From Streptomyces tagetis (GTDB lineage: Bacteria > Actinomycetota > Actinomycetes > Streptomycetales > Streptomycetaceae), in assembly GCF_018069565.1 (NCBI RefSeq), contig NZ_JAGPNL010000002.1, forward strand, positions 124,001 through 188,000: a DNA stretch of 64,000 bases. Reading direction: 5' to 3'. The position numbers and the translations under genes are program-made. Of this stretch, positions 17,215 through 30,400 are shown piece after piece (the stretch's first letter is position 1; every line of letters begins with the position of its first letter). A model generated the notes under the pieces. The model did not search any database. It had not been told where the DNA came from and saw only the letters and a program-made list of their open reading frames with translations.

Positions 17215-19418
17215 CCGTGCCGATCCCTCCGCCCGCACTCGACGACCGTTCCTACGACGACCTCCGCAGCGAACTGCTGGAGCGGATCGCGGTCTACACG
17301 CCCGAGTGGACCGACCGTAACCCCAGTGACCCCGGCATCACCCTGCTGGAACTCGTGGCCTTCCTCGGCGAGAAGCTGCTCTACCGCTTCAACCAGATCC
17401 CCGACGCCACGCGAGCGTGGCTGCTCAGACTTCTCCGGGTCCCGCTGCGGCCGGCCCATCCCGCGCGCGGGATGGTCGCCTTCACACCGGTCAGGCGGCG
17501 GGCCGACGGCACCCCGGACGCCGTCGAACTGCCCGCGGCGACGGTCGTCGCCGCCGGCTCCGTGCAATTCGAGACCGAACAGGACGTCACCGCCCTCCCG
17601 GTACGGGTCCGCGCCGTGGCGAAGACCGCCGCTCCGGCGCCCACCGATCACGACGACATGGCCGCTGTGCAGGCAGCACTGGACGCGTACGGCCTCGGCG
17701 ACGACGAGGACCCCGTCTTCTATCGCGCGGTGGTGCTCCCCGACGTTCCCACCGTGCCGGGGGCGCAGCCGCTCGAGGTCCCGAACGCCGTCGACGGCAC
17801 CCTGTGGCTCGCTGTGATCGCCGACGAGGCCAAGGACGCCGGCGCACTGCGGCACGGCGATTCCTCACTCGCCGGGGCCGAGCTGAGCCTCGGGGTGGCA
17901 CTCGACCCGCAGGTGCCGGACATGTTCGCGGTCGAGCCGTGCCCCGGCGCCGGGCCGGCAGCCGGGGGGCCTCCCCCGCAGGTGGAGTGGCAGATCTCGA
18001 CGATCGACCGGGAGGACGGCGGTGAGCCCCGCTACGAGACGCTGCAACTCTTCGCGGACTCCACGGGCGGGCTGCGCCGCGACGGGGTGGTACGGCTGCG
18101 CCTGCCCCGAGATCTCACCCGACTCGGGGTGCCGGTCCCCGACGCCCCGGACGGGGTGGGCGTCGGTGCGTACCCGCCCGCGCTGGACGGAGAGGAGGCC
18201 GTGCTCTTCTGGCTGCGCGCCTTTCCCCTCGCCGGCGCCGCCGAGATCCCGGCACTGCGCTGGGTCGGCGTGAACGCGGCCGAGGTGGTCCAGGCCGTCA
18301 CCGCGCAGCCCGAATACCTCGGCACCGGCACCGGTATGCCTGACCAGCGCTACGCCTTCGCTCACCGGCCCGTACAGCCCGACGTGCCCCCGGTGGTCGT
18401 CGAGGTCGAGGAGAACGGCGTCTGGCGGCCGTGGCAGCGTGTCGAATCGTTCGCCGCCAGCGGTCCCGAGGACCGGCACTGGACGCTGGACGGCGACGCG
18501 GGGGAGGGCGGTTTCGGCGACACCGTCCGCGGCCGGGCTCCGCAGATCGGCGAGCGGGTCCGGGTGCTGCGCTACCGCTACGGAGGCGGCGTGCAGGGCA
18601 ACGTCGCGGCGGGCTCCCTCACCCGGCTGCCCGGTGGCGAGCCTGCCACGGTGAGCAACCCGCTGGCCACCGAGGGCGGCACCGAGGCGGAGACACTCGA
18701 TGCGGCGCTGGGCCGGATTCCCGGTGAGTTCCGGCGGCACGACCGGGCGGTGACCGCCTCGGACTTCGCCGAACTCGCCGCACTCACTCCGGGCGGGGAC
18801 GTCGGGCGAGCGGAGTGCCTGCCGCTGTTCCACCCCCCGACGAAGGCACTGGACGCCGCGGGCGTGGTGACCGTCGTCGTCTGGCCCCGCCACGACGCGT
18901 TCCACCCGGACGCACCGGTCCCCGACCGCGGACTGCTGCGCCGGGTCTGCGCCCACCTCGACGCCCGTCGACCGGTCACCACGGAGCTGTACGTGGTGCC
19001 GCCGGCGTACCGGAAGGTGGCCGTCTCCGTAGGGCTCTCGGTCAAGCCCGGCCACAGCGCGGACGCCGCGCGGCACTGGGCCGAGCTGGTCCTCCGCCAG
19101 TACCTGTCGCCACTGCCGCCGTACGGGCCGGAGGGCGGCGGCTGGCCGCTCGGCCGCCGCGTGCACGGTCCGGAGCTGGAGGCGGCGGTGCTGCAGGTCG
19201 AAGGGGTCGAGTACCTGACCGGACTGGACGTGGCGCAGCGGTCCGACGACGGCTCGTGGACCCTCGGCACGGTCGAGCTGCGGCCGTGGGAGGTCGCCGA
19301 GCCCACCGCGATCTCGGAGGTCGCCGGGGGCACGCCACTGCCGGTCGGGGAACAGCCGTCACCACCCTCCGCGCCGGGCACCCCCGTACCCGTGCCGGTC
19401 CCGAGCGAGGAGTGCTGA
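17211..19418 (+). CDS. Baseplate wedge protein, gpJ family (Pvc11-like)
   Basis: A 735-residue putative baseplate assembly protein, the large wedge subunit. The N-terminus has the family motif RNPSDPGITLLELVAFLGEK followed by LLYRFNQIPDATR. The C-terminal third holds a J-like domain (DAALGRIPGEFRRHDRAVTASDFAELAALTPG, VTVVVWPR) and the AVLQVEGVEYLTGLDV region. The middle has beta-rich inserts. Coupled by overlap at both ends to gp25 and the gpI-like gene, the standard Pvc9-11-12 order. Confidence 0.92.
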   Translation: MTVPIPPPALDDRSYDDLRSELLERIAVYTPEWTDRNPSDPGITLLELVAFLGEKLLYRFNQIPDATRAWLLRLLRVPLRPAHPARGMVAFTPVRRRADGTPDAVELPAATVVAAGSVQFETEQDVTALPVRVRAVAKTAAPAPTDHDDMAAVQAALDAYGLGDDEDPVFYRAVVLPDVPTVPGAQPLEVPNAVDGTLWLAVIADEAKDAGALRHGDSSLAGAELSLGVALDPQVPDMFAVEPCPGAGPAAGGPPPQVEWQISTIDREDGGEPRYETLQLFADSTGGLRRDGVVRLRLPRDLTRLGVPVPDAPDGVGVGAYPPALDGEEAVLFWLRAFPLAGAAEIPALRWVGVNAAEVVQAVTAQPEYLGTGTGMPDQRYAFAHRPVQPDVPPVVVEVEENGVWRPWQRVESFAASGPEDRHWTLDGDAGEGGFGDTVRGRAPQIGERVRVLRYRYGGGVQGNVAAGSLTRLPGGEPATVSNPLATEGGTEAETLDAALGRIPGEFRRHDRAVTASDFAELAALTPGGDVGRAECLPLFHPPTKALDAAGVVTVVVWPRHDAFHPDAPVPDRGLLRRVCAHLDARRPVTTELYVVPPAYRKVAVSVGLSVKPGHSADAARHWAELVLRQYLSPLPPYGPEGGGWPLGRRVHGPELEAAVLQVEGVEYLTGLDVAQRSDDGSWTLGTVELRPWEVAEPTAISEVAGGTPLPVGEQPSPPSAPGTPVPVPVPSEEC

Positions 19419-21580
19419 TGGACGCCGGTAGGTCCGCCGCCGTCGCGGTCGCCGCCCAATGGCTTCGCTGCGCACACGTCGGCACCGCGCTGACGGCCGA
19501 CGACCGCGCCGTCACACTGGAGTGGCAGGTCCCGGAGGCGGTATCAGGGACCGACAGCGGCCCCGGACCGGCCGGGCTGGCGTTCGGCCCCGGCGGCACG
19601 GCCTACCACGCGGTGCCGGAGGAGGGCAGGATCGTCCGGGTGCCGTGGCGGCCGGGCGGCGGGAAGGGCGAGGTCCTCGTCGAGGACCTGTTGGAGCCCC
19701 CGCCCGTACCCGGCCCGCCGTCCGGCCGTTTCGCCCCGGCGACGGGCACCCCCGTGCGGCATGTGCGGGCAGCGGCGCTGGTGGTGGACTCGGACGACCG
19801 GCTGACCCTGCTGGACGTCTGCGAAGGCACCGTACTCGTCCTCGATCCGGTCGAGCGCCGTCCGCTGCGCCGGCTCCGGCCGCCCGGCACCCCGGTCGAC
19901 CTGGCCTTCCACGACCACGGTCTCCTGGTCGCCTGCGCCGAACCGGACGCCCCGCTCCGGCGGTTGGACCGACAGCGTCCGCCCCGCCGGCTCCCCGTTC
20001 CGGACGGCCCGCGAGCCGCGCTGCCCGTCGGGGCGGTGCCGTCCCGGGTGGCCGTCGGCCGGGGCGGCGAGGTGTGGCTCCTGTGGCGGGACCCGGAGGA
20101 CAACGGCTGGGCGGTGCCCGTCGCCGACCACCGGACGGGACAGGTGCTCGGCCCGTTTCCCGGCGCTTCCGACCTGGAACTGGACGGCACTGGGGCGGTG
20201 GTCGTGGCCGGGCCGCCGGGCGCGGACCTGCGCCGCATCGCCTTCCGCGACGGCGGTGTCGCCGAAGAGCGGCCGCTGCGGGCCCCCACCTACGACGGGC
20301 GCGGCCTGGCGCGTACCCCCGACGGCCGGATCGGCTACTGGAGCGGCAGGGGCGTACGGACGGCGTTCGAGGCCCGCGTCCGGTACCGGACCGAGGGCCG
20401 GGTCGACACCTTCGCACTGGACAGCGGGACGTACGGGCAGCGGTGGGGGCGGCTGTTCGTGGATGCCTGCCTGCCGCCCGGAACATCGCTGAAGGTCGGA
20501 TTCCTCACCGCCGACGACCTTCCCACCGAGGACGGCGTGACCTCCCTTCCGCACACTCCGCCGTCCAATGCGCACATCCCCTTGCCCGTGCTGCCGCCCG
20601 GACCGCCGCTGGCACCGGCCGAGGCCGCGGAACGGCTCTTCGGCGACGGCACCGAACCGGGCGGCGGCGCCGGCGGGTGCGGCGACCTGTACCGGCGTGG
20701 CCCCCGGGAGGTGCCGTGGTCCCGGCGGGAGGCATCCGACCCGTTCGTCACCTACGAGGCCCCGGTGAACGCCCCGCCCGGACGCTACCTGTGGCTCCGG
20801 CTCATCCTCACCGGAACACCCGGGGCGGCTCCGCGGGTCCTGGCACTGCGGGCCGAGCGTTCCGGTCACCGCCTGCTCGACCGGCTCCCGGCCGTCTACT
20901 CCGCCGAGCCGCGGGCGACGGCGTTCCTCGACCGCTTCCTCGCTCTCCTGAGCGGCCCGCTGGCCGACCTCGACGCCCGCGCCGCCGAACGGCACCTGAT
21001 GCTCGACCCGGCGCACGCGCCACCGGAATCTCTCGCCTGGCTCGCCTCCCTGATCGGGCTCACCCTGGATGGGCGATGGCCCGATCCGGTACGCCGGACC
21101 ATGCTCGCCGAGGCCGTGGAGCTGTTCCGTCTCCGCGGGACGGTCGCCGGGCTGACGCGCATGCTGGAGATCTACCTCGGGGTGGCGCCGGTCCTGGTCG
21201 AACGGTTCCGCTTCCGCGGCCTCGGCAAGGTCCGAGGTCCGGATCTCACCGCGGTCGGGGGCACGTTCGCCGACTACGCCCACCGCTTCGCCGTGGTCGT
21301 CCCGGGCGCGCTCTCCGACGAGCGGCTCGCCACGGTCAGGCACCTGCTCGACCTGCACCGCCCTGCCCACACCGTGGTCGAGGTGTGCTCCGCCGACAGC
21401 GGGGCCCGGGTCGGTGAAGGATGGCATCTCGGACTCACCTCGGTGGTCGGCAGGAACAGCGGCTTCCAGCCCCTGTCCGTCGGCGGCACCCTCGGCAGGT
21501 ACGCCGTACTCGGCCGGCCGACCGGCGGACATCCCGTCGGCCAAGGACGGATCGGCGCGGACACGGGGGTCGGACCATGA
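19418..21580 (+). CDS. Baseplate protein with gpI-like C-terminal domain (Pvc12-like)
   Basis: A 720-residue protein. The C-terminal third is a phage tail protein I domain (RLPAVYSAEPRATAFLDRFL, LAWLASLIGLTLDGRW, RLRGTVAGLTRMLEIYLGV). The N-terminal 400 residues consist of short beta repeats such as PVDLAFHDHGLLVACAEP and LELDGTGAVVVAGPPG, reminiscent of a beta-propeller with about six blades. In PVC-like particles this protein forms part of the wedge with gpJ; the propeller would face outward. ATG 19418 overlaps the gpJ stop; an in-frame GTG 6 bases upstream is possible. Confidence 0.87.
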   Translation: MDAGRSAAVAVAAQWLRCAHVGTALTADDRAVTLEWQVPEAVSGTDSGPGPAGLAFGPGGTAYHAVPEEGRIVRVPWRPGGGKGEVLVEDLLEPPPVPGPPSGRFAPATGTPVRHVRAAALVVDSDDRLTLLDVCEGTVLVLDPVERRPLRRLRPPGTPVDLAFHDHGLLVACAEPDAPLRRLDRQRPPRRLPVPDGPRAALPVGAVPSRVAVGRGGEVWLLWRDPEDNGWAVPVADHRTGQVLGPFPGASDLELDGTGAVVVAGPPGADLRRIAFRDGGVAEERPLRAPTYDGRGLARTPDGRIGYWSGRGVRTAFEARVRYRTEGRVDTFALDSGTYGQRWGRLFVDACLPPGTSLKVGFLTADDLPTEDGVTSLPHTPPSNAHIPLPVLPPGPPLAPAEAAERLFGDGTEPGGGAGGCGDLYRRGPREVPWSRREASDPFVTYEAPVNAPPGRYLWLRLILTGTPGAAPRVLALRAERSGHRLLDRLPAVYSAEPRATAFLDRFLALLSGPLADLDARAAERHLMLDPAHAPPESLAWLASLIGLTLDGRWPDPVRRTMLAEAVELFRLRGTVAGLTRMLEIYLGVAPVLVERFRFRGLGKVRGPDLTAVGGTFADYAHRFAVVVPGALSDERLATVRHLLDLHRPAHTVVEVCSADSGARVGEGWHLGLTSVVGRNSGFQPLSVGGTLGRYAVLGRPTGGHPVGQGRIGADTGVGP

Positions 21581-23125
21581 CCGATGCCGTGATCGACCGG
21601 TTCGCGGTGCGCTGGCGGCTTGCCGCACCGCAGTTGCGCCACGAGGCGAAGACGCTGCTCGACGTGCTGCTCGAGGACGTCCTCGACGAGGCACTGGCCG
21701 GGATCGTGGCCGCGGACGAACAGGTGGCGATCAGATCGGTACACGTGCCACCCGTGCGCGTCCGCGCCGGCCTCACGGCAGAGGCCGCGGGTGCGTGGGC
21801 GCGGCAGGTCGCGGCGGCCGTCGCCGGGCAACTGGCGGCGGGCGGCCCCTCGGTGGTGCGCTACCCCAGCCGGCCCGCCGCTCTGCTGGATCTCACCCTG
21901 CGCGCCTGCGCCGGAGACACCTCGCCGGTCTGGGCGTGGACCAGACTGGGCCTGTGGCCGGCCACCACCGCGGCCGGGGGCGGGACGAGCACCGGCGTCG
22001 CGGACGCCGTGTCCGCCGCTTTGGCCGCGCAGCCCATGGCGGTCGCGCCCGTACTGGCAGCCGTCGCCGCGCGGGGCGCGTTGCCGCGGGTGGTCGCCGT
22101 GCTCGGGCCCCCACGCCTGGAACGGCTCGCGACGGTCGCCTGGCAGGCGCTGGGCGGGGCGCCGGAGGAGGTCCGCCCGGCAGGAGCCCCCGACATCCGG
22201 ACCGGTGCCGCGGCTCCGGCCGCCCCTGCCTCGGGAGCGACCCACGGCGGGCCCTTCACCAGCGGTCTCACGTCGCCGGCGCCGGGGGATTCCGGTGCCG
22301 CAGCCGAGCTGTTGTCGCGCTCGCCGCTCGGCGCCGCGGCCCTCGACGGGCACGACGCCCGGGTTCGTGCCGCGCTGACCGCTCTGGCGATCGCCGACGC
22401 CGACCCCGGTCGGGTGGCTTCCGACGGCGCTGCCCTGCTGCGCCTGGCCCTGAGCGAGCCTGCGGCGCGCCGGCAGACCGTGCGGAAGCGAGCAGTGCGG
22501 GAGCCGGCCGTGCCGGAATCCGCCCCGGTGGACGGGCACGAGGACGGGAGACGGCCGGCCCCCTGCACCCATGGCGCGGAGCGGGCGTGCCCGGTTGTCA
22601 GCGGGAACGCCGGGCTGCTCTTCTGTCTCCACCTGATCGCGCCCCTCATGTCCCGGGCCGGCTCGCCGCAAGAGTGTGCGCCCCTGTTCGCGCTGGACGG
22701 CCTGGGCACCCGCGCGGCGATGCACGCGCTCGGCACGGAGCTGCTGCGCCGTTCGGCCCCGAGACCGCGCGCGCCGGACCCGGCCGACCCGGCACTGCTC
22801 GCCTTCTGCGGCCTTCCGCCGTCGGCCGGACCTCCCGGCCCGGCGGGCGACGCCGACCACGGCGCCGTCCGGCGCGAAGCCGCCCGCCTGGCCGACCGGA
22901 CCGTCCGCGCACTGCGCCTCAGGGTGGCCGGACGGCCCCCGGCCGGTCTTCCGCAGACCGCGCTCCTCGCCGAACTGCTGCATCGGCGCGGCGAGATCAT
23001 CGCTTCTCCCGGCTGGCTCGAGCTGCGGTTCGACCTCGACGACGTCTCGGTCGATCTGCGCGCGGCCGGCCTCGACCTCGACCCCGGCTGGCTGCCGGCG
23101 CTCGGCTGCATCGTGAGGTTCCGCT

Positions 23126-23133
<8 letters not shown>
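21577..23133 (+). CDS. CIS tape-measure protein (Pvc14-like)
   Basis: A 518-residue protein of the contractile injection system tape-measure family. Diagnostic regions are IDRFAVRWRLAAPQL at the start (a beta strand plus helix), the central VVSGNAGLLFCLHLIAPLMSRAG segment, and the C-terminal WLELRFDLDDVSVDLRAAGL plus DPGWLPALGCIVRFRYV that closes almost all members. Tape-measure proteins set tube length in the lumen. At 518 residues this one would imply a short to medium particle. Ala/Pro-rich linkers separate the two conserved ends. Confidence 0.85.
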
Positions 23134-25188
<2,055 letters not shown>

Positions 25189-25198
<10 letters not shown>

Positions 25199-26538
25199 CG
25201 ACACCCCTCACCGAATTCGCCGACGAGAACAAGTACAAGGCGACCGAGACCGTCAAGAACCTGACAGCACGGCTGGCGACGTGTGATGCCGAGCTTGCCA
25301 AGACCGAGACCGCCGCCGCGGACGCGACCACGGCACTCGCGGGAGTCGCCGCCGACGAGGCCGATATCCGTCGGCGGCTCGCCCTCGCACCGCTGCCCGC
25401 CGACGCCGACAGCCTGGTCGAGCAGCTCGCGGCCAAGCTGATCGAGCGCCAGTACGCCGTCGCCACGGCGGGTCACACCGCCGACGCCCTCGGCGCGAAG
25501 GAACGCGAGCGCGACGCGATCGCCCAGGCACTGGACGGCGCCCGACGGACGCTGGAGACCGCTGCCGAGACGATGACGAGCGTGCAGAAGGACGCCGACC
25601 GTGCGGGGGAGTGGTTGGCCACCGCCCAGGGCCGGTCGGTCGGTGACGCGCTCGGCGGCGCCGCCCCGGCCCTGGCGGCGGCGCCGTACACCGAAGCGCG
25701 GAACCGGCTCGACAGCCTGCTCGGCGAAGCGCTCGTCGACCTGTTCCTGGCCCGCGGGAGGGAAGCCGGCCAACGCGACGCCGAGATCGCGGACGGGCTG
25801 GACAGGGCCCGCAGAGCCCGCTGGAAATCGCTCGTCGAGCGCGGAGACCCATCCGGTGCCGTGCTGAGCGCCCGGCACGCGTACGACGCCGCCGTCGCCG
25901 CGCTGCGAGCCGTCGCGGAAGGGGCGCCCCTCCGGTTCGAGGCGGCGCTGAGCCGACTGGCGGCGATCCGGGGCGGAGCGGACCCGACCCCGGCCGAGCA
26001 GGACAGGATGAACAGCCTGCGCGAGACGGCCGAGACCGCTGCCTCCAGGGAACAGGCGGTACTCACCGCAGCCGACAACCTGCGAGAGGCCCGGATGCGG
26101 CTCGACGACAAGGCACTGGGCAAGATCCGGGAGGACCCGGCTTTCGACCCGGGCACCTCGCCACAGGTGGCCAAGGAACGCGCGGCCGTCGCCACCGCCC
26201 AGGAGGAGCTGTTCACCAGAGAACAGGAACTCGCGGGGGACCGGAGGGCACTCGACATGTGGGAGGCGGCGATCCCGGACGCGCTGAAGGAACAGGTTCT
26301 CGCCTTCCTCACCGCCGATGCCACACTGCGCGAACTGACCGGCACGCACGTGCATCAGCTCGTCACGGCGGTGACCCGGAAGTGTGACGCGCTCGTCGAC
26401 GCGCTGAAGGCCGCGGCGAGGACCGCCGCGGTGTCCGAGCGGCTGGCTGCCGAAGTCACCGCCCGCGCCGGGAAGGCCGACGCCTGGCGCGCGGTGGCCG
26501 CGGCCCGCCGCGCCGCCCTCGTCCGTGGGGAGGCGTGA
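25189..26538 (+). CDS. Long coiled-coil protein of the eCIS cluster
   Basis: A 449-residue, almost entirely helical protein rich in Ala, Glu, Arg and Lys with heptad-like patterns from residue 15 onward (TVKNLTARLATCDAELAKTE and many similar stretches). There are no membrane segments, Walker motifs or signal peptide. AAGGAG at 25178-25183 lies 5 bases before the GTG. The gene is translationally tied to the AAA+ ATPase gene. It may be a scaffold, chaperone or length-related factor; no family is recognised and the role is unknown. Confidence 0.65.
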
Positions 26539-26539
26539 C

Positions 26540-27451
26540 ATGCGGGACGACCGGAGCGTGACCCTCCCGGCAGCCGACCCGTTCACCTCTCTCGCCGCCC
26601 ACTTCGGGATGCTGCTCGGCGTCGCCGACCTGGAGGCGGTGGTCGGTCACCCGTGGGCGAAGATGCGGCTGCACAACGCCTGGCTGCACGGCGGAGGCGT
26701 TGTCTGGGGGTTCGGCATCGGCGTCGACGGCCCCGGTCGTGAGCTGCGCATCAGCCCCGGACTGGCCCTGGACGACCTCGGCCGCGAGCTGTACCTCCCG
26801 GTCCTGAACTGCCTCGACCTCGCCCAGTGGTACGCCGAACACGACAAGGAGGTGGAGAGCCGGGAGATCCCGGGCGGTGTCGCCTTCGATGCCCACGTGG
26901 TGGCCCGGTTCCGGGCCTGCCTGGCCCGGCCGGTACCCGCTCTGGCCTCCTCGTGCGACGGCGCCGACGCGGAGACCGCGTACTCCCGGCTGCGGGAGAC
27001 GACCGAGCTCCTCCTGGTCCCCGGCCGGTCCGGGAGGACCAGCCGGTACCCGCGACTGCGTCGGCTCTTCGGCCTGCCCGGCACCGGCGACGCCGAGATC
27101 GACACCGCGATCGGCCAGGAAGTGGACCCGCTGCGGGCCCAGGTCACGGCCGCGTCCGACGCCGGCCGGTCCCGGGCCTGGCTGGACGCGGTGCGACGCT
27201 GCGCCGCGCTGGACACGGTCGATCACCGTCCCGGGGGCCTGGACGACGGGGACGGCTCCGTCCTCCTGCCCGGCACCGGCGACGCCGGCGTTGTCCTGGG
27301 CGATCTGCTCGACCTCCGCATCGTCACCGAGGCCGGCACCACCACCGCCGGCGTCGGCACGGTCGACGTCGCGACCCGAACGTCCCACGTGGACACGGCG
27401 ACCCTGCTTGAGCTGGCCTCCGCCGGCGCGATGGTTCATGGAGGTGCCTGA
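26540..27451 (+). CDS. Uncharacterised eCIS protein, 303 residues
   Basis: No named family is recognised. Residues about 15-75 (ADPFTSLAAHFGMLLGVADL, LHGGGVVWGFGI, ELRISPGLALDDLGREL) resemble the beginning of the following 1046-residue protein, where GVAHGLDITLAGEDITLSPGLAIDPGGRML occurs. Both thus share a module in which a turn is followed by I/L-S-P-G-L-A-hydrophobic-D. The later part is helical, then a beta-rich tail. GGGGAGG lies 7 bases before the ATG at 26540; a GTG at 26525 is the alternative. It is likely a baseplate or particle-surface accessory protein. Confidence 0.6.
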   Translation: MRDDRSVTLPAADPFTSLAAHFGMLLGVADLEAVVGHPWAKMRLHNAWLHGGGVVWGFGIGVDGPGRELRISPGLALDDLGRELYLPVLNCLDLAQWYAEHDKEVESREIPGGVAFDAHVVARFRACLARPVPALASSCDGADAETAYSRLRETTELLLVPGRSGRTSRYPRLRRLFGLPGTGDAEIDTAIGQEVDPLRAQVTAASDAGRSRAWLDAVRRCAALDTVDHRPGGLDDGDGSVLLPGTGDAGVVLGDLLDLRIVTEAGTTTAGVGTVDVATRTSHVDTATLLELASAGAMVHGGA

Positions 27452-27453
27452 CC

Positions 27454-30400
27454 ATGACGGAACTGCTGCCGGGTGCCGCGGGCCCGGTCGTGCCCACCCG
27501 CCAGGTGGACGCGTACGTGGTGATCCCCGTTCCGACCCCGCTGACACGGCTCAACTTCTTCGACGGGCGCCCCCTGCGCGGGACCGACCTCACCCGGGAA
27601 CAGAAGGCGGGCCGTGAACTGCTGTTCGCGCTCGGGCGCACCGGTGGCCCCGGTGTGGCCCACGGGCTCGACATCACACTCGCCGGGGAGGACATCACGC
27701 TCTCTCCAGGGCTGGCGATCGACCCTGGCGGCCGGATGCTGCTGCTTCCCGCCTCTGTGACCGCGACCGTCGACGACCTGCTCGACGCCACCCGAGGCGT
27801 GATCCCGAGCGCCGAGCCCGACCGGCCCGGCGCAGCTTCGTTCGCCCCCTGCGAGACGAGCGCTTCGGTCCCACCGGTCGATACGGTCGGGGGCACCGCC
27901 CTCTACCTGCTCACCATCGCGTGGGCCGAAGGACTGTGCGGCACCATCGAGGTGTACGGGGCACCGTGCGAGCAGGCATGCGCCACGAGCACCGGGCGCC
28001 CGTACCGGATCGACGCGGTCGCGCTCCGCCTGCGCCCCCTCACCCTGACCAGCCCGCTTCCCGCCTCCGCCGCGGTACTCCTGGAGGAGAGGCACCTTCG
28101 TTCACGCGTTGCCGCCGCGTACTTCGCCGACGAACGGTCCGCGGCCGGTCCCGCGATGTCCGCCGCCTTCCTCGCCTCGTCGACGTGGTGCCGCGGCGCC
28201 CTCGGCCCGGCCGGCAGCGAGGTGCCGCTGGCGGTCCTGGGGCGGTCCGGACAGACCACGACGTTCGTCGATGTCTGGACCGCGCGAAGGGAGCTGCTGG
28301 AATCCCCGGCACGCCGCCACGGCGACGGCCGGCTGGCGATGCGCCCGCGGAGCGTCTTCGCGGCCCAGATGGCGCAGTTCCAGTGTCAGCTTGCCCGGCT
28401 GGCGTCCGCCGGACTGCCGGAGTCGCACGCGGGCCGGATTCTGGTCGACGCGGGGCTGGTCGAGCTGCCGCCTGCGGGCTATCTGCCGGTCGATCCGGCC
28501 GCCGACCTCGTCCGGCAGGTCGGCTCGCTGCTGGGGCCCGGGGTCGATCTGCGCTTTGTGCCCGTTCCGGCGGATCAGGTGCCGCATGAAGTGGAGGAGG
28601 TCCGGCACCGGGACCGGATCTCGCTGCTCGTCGGCATCGACGACCCGTCGGCGCGAGCGGACGTCGACGTCCTGGTGCCGGACGGACGGATCGCGTCCGC
28701 GCGGCCGGTGACCGGTCGTGGCCTTGTGGCCAAGATGCGCCTCGGCCGGGGCAAGCAGTCGGTGACCTACCACGGTGTCGCGCGCCGTCCGGCCCGGTAC
28801 GCCCCGGGGTTCACGCTGGCCACGGCCGGCTTCTGCACGGTCTCCACCGACCCGGACGGCGTCGACTTCGTCGACACCCTGGCGAAGGCCGTTTCGATCC
28901 ACGAGCACTCGCACGTCATCGTCCCTCCCTCCACCGACAGGGAACTCGGACGGGACCGTCTCCGCCGCCTTGCCGACGAGGCCGGACGGTTCGCCGCCGA
29001 ATCCGCGGGCCGACGCCGGCTCTTCGCCGCCGCTTTCGACGAGAAGGAGGGCAGACCGATCGCGGTACGGGGCGCGCTGGCCTGTGACCACGACCTGTGG
29101 CGGTTGCAGCCCGGAGAGACCGCGCTCGTCACCGCGCAACTCGACCTCTACGCGCCGTACCGGGTCCCGCCCGACGGTGACGACGGCAGGGGCCCGGCAG
29201 CCGCCCTCTTCGAGCTCTTCGGCCGGGTGGAGGTGCCCCCGTTCACGGTCGACACGGGGGCCGCCCGGAGGTTCCGGTTCGCGGGCCAGCTCGGCGTCGA
29301 CCGCGGTGACCGGCCCGGCCCCGGGCGATCCGTGCGGTTCGACGTCACGGTGAAGCTCAGGGAGCGGCCCGACGGCCGGCTGTTCGAGATCCGCGGGTCG
29401 GAACGTGACCGGCCGATGACGCTGGAGCTGAGGAACGACGGCTCGGTGGTGTGCGCGACCCCCGACGACGAGTTCATCGCCGAGTTCCTGAGGGACCCGG
29501 ACGTCCTCGGGCCGGACAACCCGCTGCGACTGCTCGCCGAGCTGTCCTTGGGCCTGCTCCGCGGCGCCCGGACCGCGGAGGCCGAGTTCTACGACCGGGC
29601 CCGCGCCGACCTGTTCGGAGCGTCCGGCACCGAGGGTGGCGCACCCGTCCTCACCGCGACCCGGGACTGGGTGGCCTTCCGGCGCCGCCGAGTCGAGCCG
29701 CCGTCGGCTGCTCCGCCGGCCGCCGCCGAGGTGGTCGTCTGGGTGGCCGCCGCGGACCACCGCGACATGGCCTCGGAGTGGGCGGCACTCCTGGACGGAC
29801 GCAATGCCGCGGAACTCCCCTGGAGACGGGTGCGCGCGGTCCGGTTCGACGGCGGCACGGCACGCCTGCGTACCCCCGGAGAACTGCGGGGCAGTTACAC
29901 CGGCACCGGGTCCCCGACGGCGATCCGTCACGTCGGCTTCGGGGCCTGCGGGCCGATGCCGGCCGGCAAGGAGCGAGCGGCCGCTGTCGCCGTGGCGCTG
30001 CCACCCGCCGCCGTCCTCGCTCCGGGGGCGGAGATCGCCCCGGCCGCCGTGCCGTCCGGCCTGCTCGAACCGGGCACCGACGGCAGCGTCTTCCTCATCG
30101 CCTATCCGTCCAGGCCCGTGAAGACCGGCCTCCTTCAGGTCGTCGCGCTGGGGGATGCCTCGGACCGGGAGCCCGGGGAAGCCGTACGCGATGAGGATCT
30201 CGACGCGGTCGAACGTATGGCCACGACGCTCGGCACGGTCCGGATCGCGGACGGAAGCCTCGACCAGGAGACCTTCGGGACAACGCTGGACGCGACCAAC
30301 CGGGCCGTCAGGCGCCGGATCGTCGAGGGCTTCTCCCCGGTGCTGTGGATCGACCCGGAGTGGTCCGGGTCCGATCCCGAGACCGAACGTCTGCTGATCA